DNA of 64,000 nt, taken from positions 14,936,869 through 15,000,868 of the forward strand of contig JARUPZ010000003.1 of the NCBI GenBank assembly GCA_031213475.1, in the 5' to 3' direction. The notes beneath the pieces were generated by a model. That model worked only from the letters and a program-made list of their open reading frames with translations, made no database searches and was not told the DNA's origin. The position numbers were made by a program, and so were the translations under genes. Source of the DNA: Nereocystis luetkeana. Its lineage: Eukaryota > Sar > Phaeophyceae > Laminariales > Laminariaceae. Below are positions 1-45,149 of this stretch, piece after piece (position 1 is the first letter of the stretch; each line of letters opens with the position of its first letter).

Positions 1-88
1 AAACCCCACTGTTGTTTCTGGAAGTGACCAAACCAGAAAATAAATCAATCTCACGACGCTGCCAATCCGTACGCAAGAAAATCCCCGT

Positions 89-283
89 CAAGAGCGATTC
101 TTACCAGAGAATGCAGCCCACCCTTCATGCGACTCGCCAAACACCTCTCGGCGCTTCGCGCTTGGCGCAAGCAATGTCTGCCACCTCGATCAAAACCCGA
201 CATGCTCCGTCCCGGCATTGTAGAAATGCGAGGGTATTTGGCCATACGACTACACGGCCATGCATGATAACGAGTACACCCCC
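89..283 (+). repeat. Poly-C-ended dispersed repeat, copy 1
   Basis: It contains CACCCTTCATGCGACTCGCC and GGCGCTTCGCGCTTGG and ends ACGAGTACACCCCCC. The same blocks recur inverted at 1886-2101 and interrupted at 24505-24960. Confidence 0.65.
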
Positions 284-289
284 CCTCCC

Positions 290-448
290 CAAATCTTGCA
301 CGCGGAGCAAAAAATAAAATACGTACGCCTACAACGAAAAAACGGGGGGGAGGGAGTTGGAGGGACTACCCAAATCTTGCACGCGGAGCAAAAAAATAAA
401 ATACGTACGCCTACAACTAAGAAGCGGGGGGGAGGGAGTTGGAGGGAC
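290..448. repeat. 2 x ~79-bp tandem repeat
   Basis: AAATCTTGCACGCGGAGCAA starts both units, each ending in GGGAGTTGGAGGGACTA. Confidence 0.88.
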
Positions 449-546
449 TAAACAAAATAAAATAAAAACACGCGTGGCCACTGGGGGAAGGTCGGACAAC
501 GCACAACGGCTACCCGGCCGAAACCTGAGACAGCAGTCACACGAAC

Positions 547-658
547 TATTACGGGGGACCGTAGTTAATAGGACCTACGGTACACACAAAAAACTATAAT
601 ATTTTCCTTTTTTTACCATCAATATTTGGTCCTATTAATTATGCCCCCCCCCGTAATA
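547..658 (+). mobile_element. MITE-A copy
   Basis: TA-flanked element with TTACGGGGGACC left end, ACCTACGGTACACACAAAAA and right end CCCCGTAATA. Confidence 0.9.
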
Positions 659-1804
659 TCTATTCAAGGCAAGCACGGCGCCGCTTACGAAAACTGACGG
701 ATGAATTGGAGCAGAACCTCTATTCTGCCGACGACACCAAGCGCACGACTAAACAATCACGCGTGACCAATGGAGGGGAGGTCGGCAGACACGTAGTAGG
801 TATTTCCCGCGGCTACTCGGCGAAACGGCTGACCAGCCAGACTGAGAAGGTCGCAAGCGACTATCGACACGCGGCAAAGCAGGGTGCTTACGGAAAACAG
901 ACCAACGAGACAGAGGGAAATCTCTACCACGCCGCCGCCGACCCTCAGCGCCCAGACATTGGCTAATAATACGCCCGCAACTCTGCCTGCTAAGCATGTC
1001 ACCCTATGGTATTGACGACACAAGACACCACACACAAAAAAACAAGTCGTCACCGGAAGACACAAAAAAAAAAAAAATACTGCGACAATACAACGATCAC
1101 AGCAGACAATAAAATATCCCTGCCATCTAAACACAATTGACACAAAAACCGATCACAGCAGCACCCAAACACACAATTAACACAATGACCGACCACGGCA
1201 GCACCAAAACATCACTGTCACCACTTCCCTACATAACTATATAGACACGTAATGCTGCAACCTGAAACCTGGTACAGCAGCAACCGTCGTAGCCACCCCC
1301 CCCCCCCCCCCCCTCCCCCCGCGTTCAGCAACGCCTACCGTAAAACCTGGGGAAACCCCTCGGGAATGTGGGGAAAAAAGCGAGGGACACAATACCTCCC
1401 TTTTAACATACTACTACCGCCAAAAAAACAACTTGCAGTACGTAGTTGCGAGTAAATTTTCCCTGAAAAAAAAAAAAAACACGCGTGCCGCGCTATTTGT
1501 AAAGGGGCTGAAACAGAGCTTCCGTAGTGAGTGGCGCATTATTACCGTCACAAAAAGTGCATGCGTACGGGCTCTTTTAGCTCTGTGTTTGCATCCAACC
1601 CCTCGACAACAACGCCTCCATACTGATACTATCAAGAACCCGGGCGCTCCTCCCACCGGATATTCGGCGCACGTCACGCGAGGCAAATCTCCCCTCTTCA
1701 GCTTAAAGGTCCTGGTCCTTCCGCAACCTCAAGCCCTCTTTAGAGGGAAGGAGAGCATGTTCGGAAGGTGGCGGGACTTTCCTGCGGCGACAAAATGCGG
1801 GAGG

Positions 1805-1875
1805 GGGGGGGGGGGGGAGGGGCGTACTCATTTGTTGCTTGCCTTAGCCATTGGACTGTTGACTACGCAGCCCTT
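1805..1875 (-). pseudogene. Truncated 3' end of the same TE-borne protein
   Basis: Read on the minus strand, this segment matches the final ~20 codons and stop of the 12732-13052 frame, followed by the same GAGTACGCC and a C-rich run. It is truncated at its 5' side by a poly-C-ended repeat. Confidence 0.5.
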
Positions 1876-1885
1876 TCGGGGGTAG

Positions 1886-2101
1886 GGGAGGGGTGTACTC
1901 GATAGGAAAGGGGTGCTCGATCTCATGCGTGGCCGCAGTCGTATGGCCATAGACCCTCGCATCCCTACAATGCCGGGGCGGAGCACGTCGGGTTTTCACC
2001 GACCAGGCAGACACTGCTTGCACTAAAGCGCGAAGCGCCGTGAGGTGTCCGGCGAGTCGCATGAAGGGTGAGCTGCATCCTACTAAGAACCGCTTGTGAG
2101 G
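1886..2101 (-). repeat. Poly-C-ended dispersed repeat, copy 2
   Basis: Minus-strand copy of 89-283 with the same block order and a C-rich end. Confidence 0.65.
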
Positions 2102-2410
2102 CGGACTTGCATATGGATGACAGCTTCAATGAGCTAATTTAAGTTCCCGTGTAGGCACTTCCAGAGACAGCAATGGGAGTACCATGCATCTGCCTCGTGG
2201 GTGCCTTCCATGGACACTACGTGATGCGATCAATTCCCTTGTACGGTGTAAAGGTTCTTTACCTCGCACAATTGATCAAACTTGACCACCGGCTGTGGGA
2301 GACCGCCAAAAAAGAAAAAAAAGGTACCCCGGTGGCCTAGTTCACGTAGTGAGCGCCACTGTAAAAAAGGTACCCCAGTGTCGTTGCCAATCGACGCCAA
2401 CCCAACCTTT

Positions 2411-2460
2411 AGATATATATATATATATATATATTATATACATATATCCTTTATATATAG
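2411..2460. repeat. (TA)n-rich tract
   Basis: Mostly ATATAT repeats over 50 bp. Confidence 0.9.
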
Positions 2461-2689
2461 ATGAATATATGAGGGAGGGGTGGGCTTGGGGAATATTTTC
2501 GAATGTTAGCAAAACGTACCAAAATCAGCGATAAGGACCGTTGGAATGAATCACGGAGGCATACTGACATAATATATCTTCATCAAAGTAGAACATTTAA
2601 CAACCGCGTACCTCGTCGATGACACCAGTAACTGCTGCCTGCAACGTTAACGGCAGGTTCCGATTCGGGGCCGGGTCGCTCACTAAGTG

Positions 2690-3535
2690 CCCGCTTTTGT
2701 AAACCAAGGTTTCGAATAGTTTTTGTTTTGTTTTACTACTATCGGATTGGATTTGTATCTGATCTCGAGAAAAAATGAATTAACCAGAAGGAGCTTTCGT
2801 TTGGGAAAGAAGAGGGGAAGTCGACTCGACCGACTTGACCAAATACATCTAAAAAAACTACTTATTTTCGGAGAAAATTGAATCGAATCGATTCTAATTG
2901 GAGAAGTTGATCTAACTTGACATGGCTGCATGCTCACACCGGACGAACGTCCCCGAGGCGAATCGATGGTTGTTGGGTCTTTGTCGACCACGACGACCGA
3001 GGTGATAAATTGTGAACCTCAACGAGTAGCAACCGGGGCAACAGCCGCGCCCACGCCTATAGACAATAGCAAATCGTGGGCGCGGTGGCGTCAATCACAA
3101 AATCGTGATATATATTACGGGGGACCATAGTTAATAGGACCAAACATTGTTAGTAAAAATGGTTAAATATATAGGTTTTTATGTAAACCATAGGTTCTAT
3201 TAACTATGGTCCCAAGTAATAGTACATACGAGTAGCAAGCCCATTTTTTCCGTTCATTTCTCAACCGGCTCGATCGCCCAAACAGCGCGAGAACCGCGCG
3301 ATCGATCCAAAACACGGAGGATACGCTCAAGATAGCACCAAATGTCGCCGTTGTTGTTCCCGCGCGTGGCGTTTTAGGGCTCCCTCCGCCCAGCCAATAG
3401 ACCCTGAGAGTGAATGCTCCCTAGTCTGGGCCGCCAGAAAAAACAGAGGCTGGCAGCGGCGGCGGCGGCGGCGGCGCACGCGACGACGCCTGCCGTCGCT
3501 CTCGTCGACACTCTCGTCAGCGTTTGTCACCCAAC
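2690..3535 (+). mobile_element. Degenerate Harbinger-like element H4
   Basis: The core aligns with inverted H3 (shared CCTCAACGAGTAGCAACCGG-type block, GGAGGATACGCTC, CTCAGGGT) but terminal repeats are not recognisable. MITE-A has inserted at 3113. Confidence 0.5.
3113..3221 (-). mobile_element. MITE-A copy in H4
   Basis: Inverted orientation; the right terminal repeat is decayed (CCCAAGTAATA). It interrupts H4. Confidence 0.9.
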
Positions 3536-3540
3536 GAAAA

Positions 3541-3612
3541 AAAGGTAGTCATGCCTACTAAGGCATGCCCTGATGAGGCACGCCCTCCTAAGGCATGCCC
3601 TAAGAAGACATG
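3541..3612 (-). repeat. Short array of the 15-bp minisatellite
   Basis: Four degenerate AAGGCATGCCCTxxT units, inverted relative to the large array at 34790-35830. Confidence 0.6.
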
Positions 3613-3967
3613 AACTACAGTAACAAGGGAGTGTGTCCCAAAAAGGCACGCTCCAAATGCTTAGGAGTCCGTGCAAATTTCGCAAACTCCCGCGCGCCAA
3701 AAAAAAAAAAAAAAAAAAAAAAGAAGAACCGATCACAGATCATGTATATGCCAAAACTTGTCCCACCAAACAAGAGCTCTGAGTTGCAATGCCAGTTGCA
3801 CGATTGGAAAATACTCGCTCGTAAGTCTCGGACAGAGCGGTGCTACTTACAACCAGCAGGCTATAAGGGAAATCCGCAACCCTGCCGTCTGCAGCCTGCA
3901 ATCAGCCGCAGGCGAACACCATGGGCGTGTGGCGGCATATTCCCGCTGTACTTGCACTCTTGATAAC

Positions 3968-4076
3968 TATTACGGGGGGCCATAGTTAACAGGACCCAAT
4001 ATTGTTGGTAAAAATGGTTAAACATATAGGTTTTTATGTGTACCATAGGTCCTGTTAACTGTGTTGCCCCGTAATA
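3968..4076 (-). mobile_element. MITE-A copy
   Basis: Full length, inverted orientation, ends TATTACGGGGGGCC and GCCCCGTAATA. Confidence 0.92.
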
Positions 4077-4172
4077 GTTGCGTTTGTCGGAGCAGCATGC
4101 GATCCGTCACAGAGAATCGGGTTGGGGGTGCCCGCGCAGTCTGTGTTGCCTCCATCCCGATGACAACCACGC

Positions 4173-4232
4173 CACATGTGCACCATCACCACCACCACCA
4201 CCACCACCACCACTATCACCACCATCATCAGC
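4173..4232. repeat. (CAC)n microsatellite
   Basis: Imperfect CAC/CAT trinucleotides. Confidence 0.85.
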
Positions 4233-4261
4233 GAAAATAAAGCACTCTCTGCTGTGTGTGA

Positions 4262-4385
4262 TATTCCGGGGGGCCATAGTAAATAGGACCGAATATTTGT
4301 TAGAAAAAAATAGATAAATGCATACCAGGTAATGGTAGGTTTTTGCGTGTACCGTAGGTCCTATTTACTATGGTCCCCCGAATTA
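4262..4385 (-). mobile_element. MITE-A copy with TACCAGGTA footprint
   Basis: Full length but 16 bp longer because of CCAGGTAATGGTA after an internal TA (4323-4335). Confidence 0.88.
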
Positions 4386-4438
4386 GTTGCTACACTGCTG
4401 ATGCGCTGCTGCCACCACTGCTGGTGTGCTGCTGCTAC

Positions 4439-4439
4439 A

Positions 4440-4470
<31 letters not shown>

Positions 4471-4472
4471 CC
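4439..4472. repeat. (CAG)n microsatellite
   Basis: About ten CAG units. Confidence 0.9.
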
Positions 4473-5388
4473 GACAACAGCAGGGCGAATATCAAGAGCC
4501 AGCCGATAGGCGGAGCAGTACGTGCTTGCTGCCGTCGTCTGCCTACGGTACACCGCGCGCCGTCTCTACCTTTCTGAGGTGCGCCGTCCGCATACTGTTT
4601 GAACACAGAACAGCTGTGCGAGTACATACAGCGGTGACGCATTGAAACATCGCCTACCTACTTAGTACCTCTTACGTTACATACGTACAATCACCCTATG
4701 CATGCTTGCATGAATTAATAGCAGTAGCAACAGATAGTGTAGTGCATTTCCTGCGGCAAAAACCTACAGGGTTGCAGCACGTTTTTGCTGCCGTCATTTC
4801 CCTGTCCGGATATGTACCGCGTCAACTCTCTTGCATCCTACTCTGGGCAAGCTGTAGGCTGCCGGCGTTTATCACTAGAAAAAAGGGTTCGAAACGCTCG
4901 TCATCGTTCAAGCGATTGAGTTTCTATAAAAGGACCACAGCAGTAGGTATGTACCAATACGAGTAGCTGCGGTGTTTTTTTTTTTTACAAAAGTGATCCC
5001 AGGCACGTACGAATCAAAAGGGAGCATGCACGCCGAAAACACAAAAACGAGACTACACTCACTTCTAAAAACGTTTGTTTTTTAAATGAGGAACTACCCA
5101 GCGCGGTGGTGGGCTTCCTCGACGAAATTTCGAAAAGCGAGTTTTTCCAAGAGTTTTGTTCACTTGGTTTTCGTATACCCCCCGTGTCTGGGACTCGAAA
5201 ACAGGAAATGGGTACAAACAGCAGTATGCGCGAGTAGTGGTGTCTCGGATTTAGTTTTTTACGTCGGTGCACCACCGAGATTAACCCCTAACAAAAAATC
5301 AAAAGTCGGTTGACAACAATTCTCGCCCATGAAGGCATTGTCCTCTACTGACAATATACTACTACACTATAGTGGTATTATTACATTG

Positions 5389-5914
5389 GAGTGTTTGCGA
5401 TTCGTTTTTTTGTTTCTTTTACTTCTCCAATTTTTTTCCCGAGGTAATATTCCCGAGGTAACTTTTTTACAAAAAATGTAAAAAAAAAGTGCTTGAGCGA
5501 AGTCAGGATTTCACCAGAAGCTGCGATAACTTTTGGCTCTCTGTTTCATTGGCCTTACACGCACCGAGCATTATTCCGACGCAGAACGCACCTCAAATCT
5601 CGAAGAAATCTGAAAGGATCAAAACACCGAGCATCTTCCATGCCACCAGGCTGCTTTTTGTACGCATCACGACAACCGCTGAGAGCACAGAGTCTCGAGA
5701 GGTGTAGCATAGCGCGCACGAGCGGCGTTGGAGTGTGCCAGCGGGCCGCCGGCGCTGCTACGGCACACGCTTTCGCCCGCTTGGTGACGATGCGGAGGAT
5801 GCGTCGTTCCTATAAAAGGACTCGTACTCATACTCATACTCGTGCTCGTACAGCCTTGCTTGTAGAGCACGACAGCATGACAGCTCGTGTATCATTTCGA
5901 TTTCACCATACTGC

Positions 5915-5963
<49 letters not shown>

Positions 5964-6440
5964 GCGGCGGCGGCGGAGCGGAGCGCGGCGGCCCTGTGAC
6001 GTGCGTAGGCCGAGCGCAGCAGGAGCAGCAGAGGAACAGCAGCAATAAAAAAATGGAAGCTTGTTGGTGCTGGTGCTTGCTGGTGCTGGTGCTGACGATG
6101 TTTATTTTTGTTGCTCAACTGATGCTGCCCCTAGTTGCCGCTTGCTGTGCTGCTGCTCGCAGGCGTGGGATGGCAGTCGTGGCACCGCGGTCAGCTCTGC
6201 CGCCGACACCGTTGCTGGGCTGCCGTTGCTACTCGCACACTGTTTTTTCGCTTTTCGTTCTGTTTTTGTTTGCCACGTTGCCTCGCCTGTCCCCCTCCCT
6301 TCTTATTTTCGGAGGCGTCGCCTGCAGGGTTTGCTTTACCCCACTCGCAAACACGCCGAAATCAGGAAGGGAAGAAAAAACACTCGTTATAGCGAAAGTA
6401 AAGTTTTTTTTTCTTTACCTCTGTGGCATCGCAAACACTC
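5389..6440 (+). mobile_element. CAG-rich element, copy 1
   Basis: It is bounded by GAGTGTTTGCGAT and ATCGCAAACACTC. It contains an AT-rich left arm, a block with TCTCGAGAGGTGTAGC, a TATAAAAGG box at 5811, a (CAG)n/GCG tract and a CTTATTTTCGGAGGCGTCGC block. It is homologous to 52599-53768 in the opposite orientation. The open frames across it are not convincingly coding. Confidence 0.65.
5914..5966. repeat. (CAG)n microsatellite
   Basis: About sixteen CAG units pass into (GCG)n, inside CAG-rich element copy 1. Confidence 0.9.
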
Positions 6441-7539
6441 TATCGATACGAGCATTGTACTGTAGTGTTAGCGGGGGTGGTTCCTTGGCGGCCGTTCGTC
6501 AAGAGTCAAGCGTGCCTCATCGACCGATATATTTGCCCATCTGTGAGGGACGCCGCGGACTGCTGCTATGTACGTACTGCTGTGGCGACACTTCGGTACC
6601 CGGTATAAATTTCTACCGTGTCCGTGAAAAAAGCCCCGCTTGGGTACTACTATTAATACAAAAACGGTCCTTCAATGTACGGACAGACTGGCATCATAAC
6701 ACCCGCACCAGGTACGTACGTAAGGGCCCATCTAAACGAGATTGTTTTTTCATGATACTCCGCCAATCATTTTTTCGTTTGCTTCGATTTGCATCTGATT
6801 GGTCAAAAAGTGAATCACCCATCAGGCATTTTGATGTTTGATTGATTCGAACAAAAAAACGAATACAACGAATTCGACAAGAAGTCTTTGGGACTCCTTT
6901 TGCTCTTTGTGATATTCAAATCGGGGAGTTTGTCCAACTGGACGTGGCATGTTCCTGAAACCGAAGCAAGCTACGCAAACTTGAGCCGTGTCGTCCACTG
7001 CTTCATAGGTGAAATCCACTATCCCCGAGAGACAGGGCCATCGGAGCAGCCGCAGCGCGACGTCCGACGGCCCCTAGAACAGTCAGAGTAGACCATCCGC
7101 GTCGCATCGAAAAAACACAAGGCCGTCGCAAACCCAGTTTTTCCTCCCTTTTTGCCTCGCGAACCACACGAGCATCCACCAGGCCACGACTTCGCTCAGA
7201 AAATCGATCGCTGTATCCCCCTCGCTGTGCTGCCTGCGTGGGGCTTCGGGGCTGCGCCAGCCACCCAAGACACCCCAAGAGCGATAGCCTCTTCGGCGGT
7301 GCCGGCAGAAACAACCGGCCGCCGCCCGCGGCGCCCCGGGGAAGGCGCGGGCCGTCGCTCGGCTCGTTGGTTGCCCTCTGATGTTTGTTCACCCTTGGGC
7401 GTTATTCGATCAAAAAAAAAAAACGCTACGACGATAGGACTCAGACCGTTTCCTATGCGGTTCGATTGCGAGCTTCAGATTTGTACTCTTCGATCTCAAA
7501 AATGAGTGACCCTCCTTATGCAGTCCAAATATGCAAAAT

Positions 7540-7650
7540 GCGACCGGATTTTTTTTTTTTCGATTTGAGAATCCGATAACCCAAGTCGTCGGATTTTTTG
7601 CCCAAAAATCCGACGACTTGGGTCATCAGATTTTCAAATCGGAAAATGGC
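7540..7650. repeat. Palindrome, 2 x ~45 bp
   Basis: CCCAAGTCGTCGGATTTTT and its inverse meet around 7600, with outer arms carrying a CGATTTGA.AATC-type match, so the strand can fold into a long hairpin. It may be another small MITE. Confidence 0.6.
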
Positions 7651-7900
7651 ATGCTCTCTAAATTCAAGATGTTATCCACGACAGCAAACAGCAGCAGAAC
7701 GATCGATGAGTTGGATGGTGACATAAGTATATAGCGACGTTTCTTCACGCCCGACGCTTGGGCGGCGGGCGGCACGTCCCTCCGTGGCCAGAATACGGTC
7801 GCCTGGCGCGGGCTCGGGCCTAGAGACCGAGAGAAGCGCACTCGGCACGCACCTCTGCGTGGATACGTACGAGTACTCGTAGAAAACACTGCTGTACTGC

Positions 7901-7927
7901 AGCAGCAGCAGCAGCAGCAGCAGCAGT
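7901..7927. repeat. (CAG)n microsatellite
   Basis: Nine consecutive CAG units inside the nested element of H1. Confidence 0.9.
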
Positions 7928-8340
7928 CACTAACAAAATGGAACACAAAATACCAAGACAGGTTGGCTCTAGCGCACTCGCCACGTCTCTTTGCCGCCAG
8001 ACCAGAGGCAGTCAGCCTTGGCTCGGGCGCTTGGGTCCTACGCGCAGGGCAGCGAACTCAGCGCGTCTCTTCGCGGCGCAAAACCATTGTAACAGCAGTT
8101 GGTCTCGGCGTTTGCTCGAATCTCTACACACACAATACATATGATTTTTCCGCATAGGAAGACTGTTTCGATTTGCCAACTTCATCTCTGAAAATGGGAT
8201 CGGGTCAAAATCTGGAGCTCAAAAATCGAACCGCATAGGAAACGGCGCCAAAGGCATATTTTTCACGAAATTCGATTCCAATCAAATAATATATTTTTGT
8301 TCCTACCAGGTATTCGATTATCCACGACAAAAGTTTCTCG

Positions 8341-8437
8341 TTAACCCCTTTAGTACTGCAGTCCCGATTTGGGGGCACACCAGTCTAATTCCAAGTGTTT
8401 TGTCCCCGAAACGGGACTGCAGTACTAAAGGGGTTAA
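8341..8437. mobile_element. MITE-B copy inside the H1 terminal repeat
   Basis: TTAA-flanked CCCCTTTAGTACTGCAGTCC and its inverse. Removing it restores CTCGTTAAGACGGGCCC. Confidence 0.9.
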
Positions 8438-8650
8438 GACGGGCCCTAACGAACAACAAACGAGATGTCGTCCTACCTGGCATACTGTACAGCAACAGCA
8501 GCAGTATACACGATCGCGTACGTACGCAACTATTCATACGAGGTACCTACCAGGCACCTGGCACCAGGTATCGAAAACCAGGTACTTGGTGCTGACTACG
8601 CTCGGCCTCACCTTTTCGATATAATAGAAGAAAAACACCCAAGCGCCAGG

Positions 8651-10201
8651 TCACAAGCCGTTCCCATCCTCCCCGTCGTCGCTGCTGCTGCTCGTACGCC
8701 TTCCACGCCGCAGAGCGCCGCCCCCACCGCCGCCGTCGCCACCGCCGTCGTCGTCGCCCGAGACAACCGCCCCACAGTCCTCATACTGCCCAACCGTGTC
8801 AAATGGCGTGAACCCATCCGCGGTCATCGCCGCCTCATCGGCGCCAAAGCTCAGCAGCAAGCGCACCATGCTGTTCGTGCCGGCGTTCCTCCCGTTCGCC
8901 GCGGCCGAGTGCAAGGGGGTGAACCCCCTCTCGTCCCGCGTCTGGACGTCCGCCCCGAGCTTGAGCAGGGCTTCCGCGGCCTCGCGCTTGAGGAAGCGGC
9001 AGGCGACGTGGAGAGGGGTGAACTGCTCCTCGCCCCGCGCTTCGATGTCGCACCCGGCCCGGGCGAGGACCTCGATGGCCCCCGCCTGGTTGAACGTCGC
9101 CGCGTGGTGCAGGGCCGTCTCGCCGTCCGCGTCGACGGCGTCCAAGTCAGCGCCGTTCTTGATCAAGGCATTCAGAACGTCGAGGTGGCCCTCGTCGGCA
9201 GCGCGGTGCAGCGCCGGCTGGTTGGGAGAGCTCGAGCTGTTCACGTCCGCCCCGTGCATCAGCAACGCTCTCACGACTTCCGCGTACCCGTTGCAAGCGG
9301 CCCATTCCAGGGGAGAGGTCCCGCCGCCCCGGCGGTCGTCCACGGCGGTCTTGGGCCCGGCCGCGAGGAGCGCGATCGTCGAGCGGATGTGGCCCTCCTT
9401 GGCCGCTAGACAGAGCGGCGAGAACCCTGTCCGGGTTAATTTGCGCGTGCTGGCTCCGAGCGCCAGGAGGGCTTCGACGCAGACGCTAGCGCCGTGCTCG
9501 GCGGCGACGTGCAGGGCTGTCGACCCGCTCTTATCCCGAGCTTCTACGTCGGCCCCAGCCTCGGCGAGAGAGCGGAGCACGCCCGGCATGCCCCTGCTCG
9601 CTGCGAGGTGCATCGCCGGTACGCCTGAGGTGGAAGCCACGTCTATGTCCGCTCCGTGCTTGGCCAGCACCGCCAGCAAATTCAAATGTCCGTGCTGGAC
9701 CGCGAGCTGTAGCGGCGAGCACCCGTCCGAGTCGCAGAAGGGGCTCACCCAGGCCCCCCCCGAGAGCAACGCCTCAGCCGCCCTGGCTTGGCCGTGTCTC
9801 GCTGCTAGGTGGAGCGGAGTGCGGCGCTTGCTGTCCTGCTGGTTTGCGTCGGCCCCGTGGGATAGCAGCACGCGGACCGTCTTGTCGTCTCCCCGAACAG
9901 CGGCGAGATGGAGAGGGGCATCGCCATTCGCGTCCCTCTCCCCAGGGTTTGCTCCGCGCTCGAGCAGGTCCGCCACGAGCATCCCGTGACGGCCCCGGAC
10001 AGCCAGGTGCATGGTGCTCCCTTCAGCCCCAGCGTTCTGCAGCGTCGAGACGAGGTTGAGGTCACCTGTGTCCGCGGACACCTCCAGCAGCAGCCGTAAC
10101 CATTGCGCCAACTGTTCCGGTGTGGCTCGGTCGAAAACTAGATCGAAAAGACGAGCTTCGTTGTCGTCCAGGAAACTACGCCTTTGGTCCCTGTCCAGCA
10201 T
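8651..10201 (-). CDS. Ankyrin-repeat protein, intronless
   Basis: The open frame encodes about 516 residues from the first in-frame ATG (10199-10201). The frame stays open upstream to at least 10240 without an ATG, so a short upstream exon or non-ATG start is possible. After a ~60-residue helical leader there are about twelve ankyrin repeats (roughly residues 60-465), recognisable by the repeated TPLHLAA, ALHRAA and LLxxGADxxxxD patterns. A low-complexity acidic/glycine tail with a poly-Asp/Gly run, an Arg patch and a Ser run follows. Ankyrin arrays mediate protein-protein contacts; no catalytic or membrane segment is visible, so the partner and role are unknown. The repeats are GC-rich with strong third-position GC, unlike the flanking DNA. 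It is transcribed away from the lipase gene. The 3' end is about 200 bp from a Harbinger-like element. The lineage-typical ANK style suggests an ochrophyte (inference). Confidence 0.88.
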   Translation of the reverse strand: MLDRDQRRSFLDDNEARLFDLVFDRATPEQLAQWLRLLLEVSADTGDLNLVSTLQNAGAEGSTMHLAVRGRHGMLVADLLERGANPGERDANGDAPLHLAAVRGDDKTVRVLLSHGADANQQDSKRRTPLHLAARHGQARAAEALLSGGAWVSPFCDSDGCSPLQLAVQHGHLNLLAVLAKHGADIDVASTSGVPAMHLAASRGMPGVLRSLAEAGADVEARDKSGSTALHVAAEHGASVCVEALLALGASTRKLTRTGFSPLCLAAKEGHIRSTIALLAAGPKTAVDDRRGGGTSPLEWAACNGYAEVVRALLMHGADVNSSSSPNQPALHRAADEGHLDVLNALIKNGADLDAVDADGETALHHAATFNQAGAIEVLARAGCDIEARGEEQFTPLHVACRFLKREAAEALLKLGADVQTRDERGFTPLHSAAANGRNAGTNSMVRLLLSFGADEAAMTADGFTPFDTVGQYEDCGAVVSGDDDGGGDGGGGGGALRRGRRTSSSSDDGEDGNGL

Positions 10202-10240
10202 ACTTCTTGCTGGCTCGAGAACTGTCGAGATGGTCGCCAA

Positions 10241-10580
10241 GGGAAGGGAGCAGGACAGGCACTGATGAGTACAGCAGTGTCGCTCTGCGTGCTGCGCTGA
10301 GCGGTGGACATGTGGGCAGAGAACAGAAAAACGTTCTCTTTTGAAAGTTTTTAAGGGGGATCAGACCCATCGTGCAAACGCATAACTGAATTGTGGAAAC
10401 CCTGTGCTTGTTGCGTGGGCGAGAAAAACCAGACCGAGCCCTGAGCAAGCCATAAGGCCTGAACAGAAACCAAGCTTGTAGAAGGGTCGAACGTCTTTCG
10501 TGAGACAGCAAACACCAGAATATCCCTTCTGCACCCCTCTTGCCCGGCTGGACACGAAGTGGTTCTGTAGCTCCTGCGTC
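10241..10580. promoter_or_regulatory. Short divergent intergenic region (ankyrin gene / lipase)
   Basis: About 340-380 bp separate the two divergently transcribed genes and must hold both promoters if the starts are right. No clear TATA box or repeat element was recognised in it, and it is free of the transposons that crowd the rest of the window. Confidence 0.4.
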
Positions 10581-44189
<33,609 letters not shown>

Positions 44190-44444
44190 GCCAGCAGGTA
44201 TTTTTCATTTTTGTTTCTCAACCCGGGGGTGCTCGTACTGTTGTCGATTTTTGTCGCCACCTGTGCTGTGGTACACCAGTATATGTTACTATTCATACAT
44301 GCTTTGCCATATTAGTATACGGGATGTGACGGTGGAATATCTCGGACCAGTCAAACTCCTTTGGGGAAGAGGCGTTTCTGATGGGTATTCCGGGGTCAGC
44401 TGACACTTTTGAACGATATTCTATTATATACCTCACATAGCCGG

Positions 44445-44735
44445 CGTCCCCGGTGGCTTGGTAGGTGGTCCGCGTGCCTGTGAAACTTAATTTCGTGGGT
44501 TCAAGTCTCACCGAGTGCATGCTCATAGGTGCTTTTTCTTGCATATAATATAAACAATTGACTAGCGGAAAGCGCGAGAGCGGGAGTTAGCTACATTTGA
44601 TGAAAATCGACGAGCAGTGGGAATGCTGAACCCTATGCGCGACAAAAATAAAGGCACGTACCGGGAGGGGGAAGGGACGACATCTGCGACCACGGTTTGC
44701 CCAGAAGATCGCCGAGGGTAAAAACCTCCCACGAG
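44445..44735 (+). mobile_element. tRNA-derived SINE, full copy 2
   Basis: It aligns end to end with the 39001 copy. T-arm GTGGG-TTCAAGT-CTCAC pairs fully (one G-T). Confidence 0.75.
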
Positions 44736-45149
44736 CCCTCGGCGGGGTTAGGGTTAGGGGTATGTTGTCTTAGGGTGCTGGTGTGCCCGTCCAGTGTCTC
44801 GTTGTAATGCTAAACCATTTTTTCCATTTATATTGGGGATAATATGCACCTTGAAGCAAGACAGCTCGGAATTAGCGCCGGGGAATAGGTTGAACACCGT
44901 AAACAGAAGCAGCCGACGGGGTGGTGGTCGTGATGGTCAGTGTCACAGCGCCTATTCCGTTTCCACTCATCCCACGCTGGGGATTGGTACCCGTACTATT
45001 AATACCATAGTACTGCATGTGGCATTGCTCTATTTTAGTTTATAATATTGTACTTGAGTATAGGTGCGATTCATTCATTTTTTATACCAGGTACATACCA
45101 GTAGCCCCCTCCGAACTACAGACGCCGCAACATATACCGGTATATGATA

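Larger units (their letters stand above)
7446..8245. mobile_element. ~800-bp element nested in H1
   Basis: The ends are CCGTTTCCTATGCGGTTCGA and its inverse, imperfect over ~37 bp. It is absent from the equivalent site in H2 (about 38729-38735). It contains an 115-bp palindrome and a CAG tract; no coding region is recognised. Confidence 0.65.
6721..8449 (+). mobile_element. Harbinger-like element H1 with nested insertions
   Basis: The ends are TAA|GGGCCCATCTAAACG and CGTTAAGACGGGCCC|TAA, so a 3-bp TAA target duplication flanks GGGCCC inverted repeats, as in PIF/Harbinger. Positions 6724-7440 and 8246-8446 align with H2 (38012-38832). Between them an ~800-bp element has inserted, and MITE-B split the 3' inverted repeat. 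No transposase motif is visible. Confidence 0.72.

Noticed and set aside
5996..6841. 281-codon plus-strand frame with Cys/Leu-rich start
   Set aside because: It crosses the end of the CAG-rich element into H1 and is not conserved in the inverted copy beyond DNA similarity.
8465..9989. Long plus-strand frames over 8465-9989
   Set aside because: They are antisense shadows of the GC-rich ankyrin gene.
44748..44762. Telomere-like GGGTTAGGGTTAGGG
   Set aside because: Only two to three units; far too short for a telomere or interstitial telomeric array.
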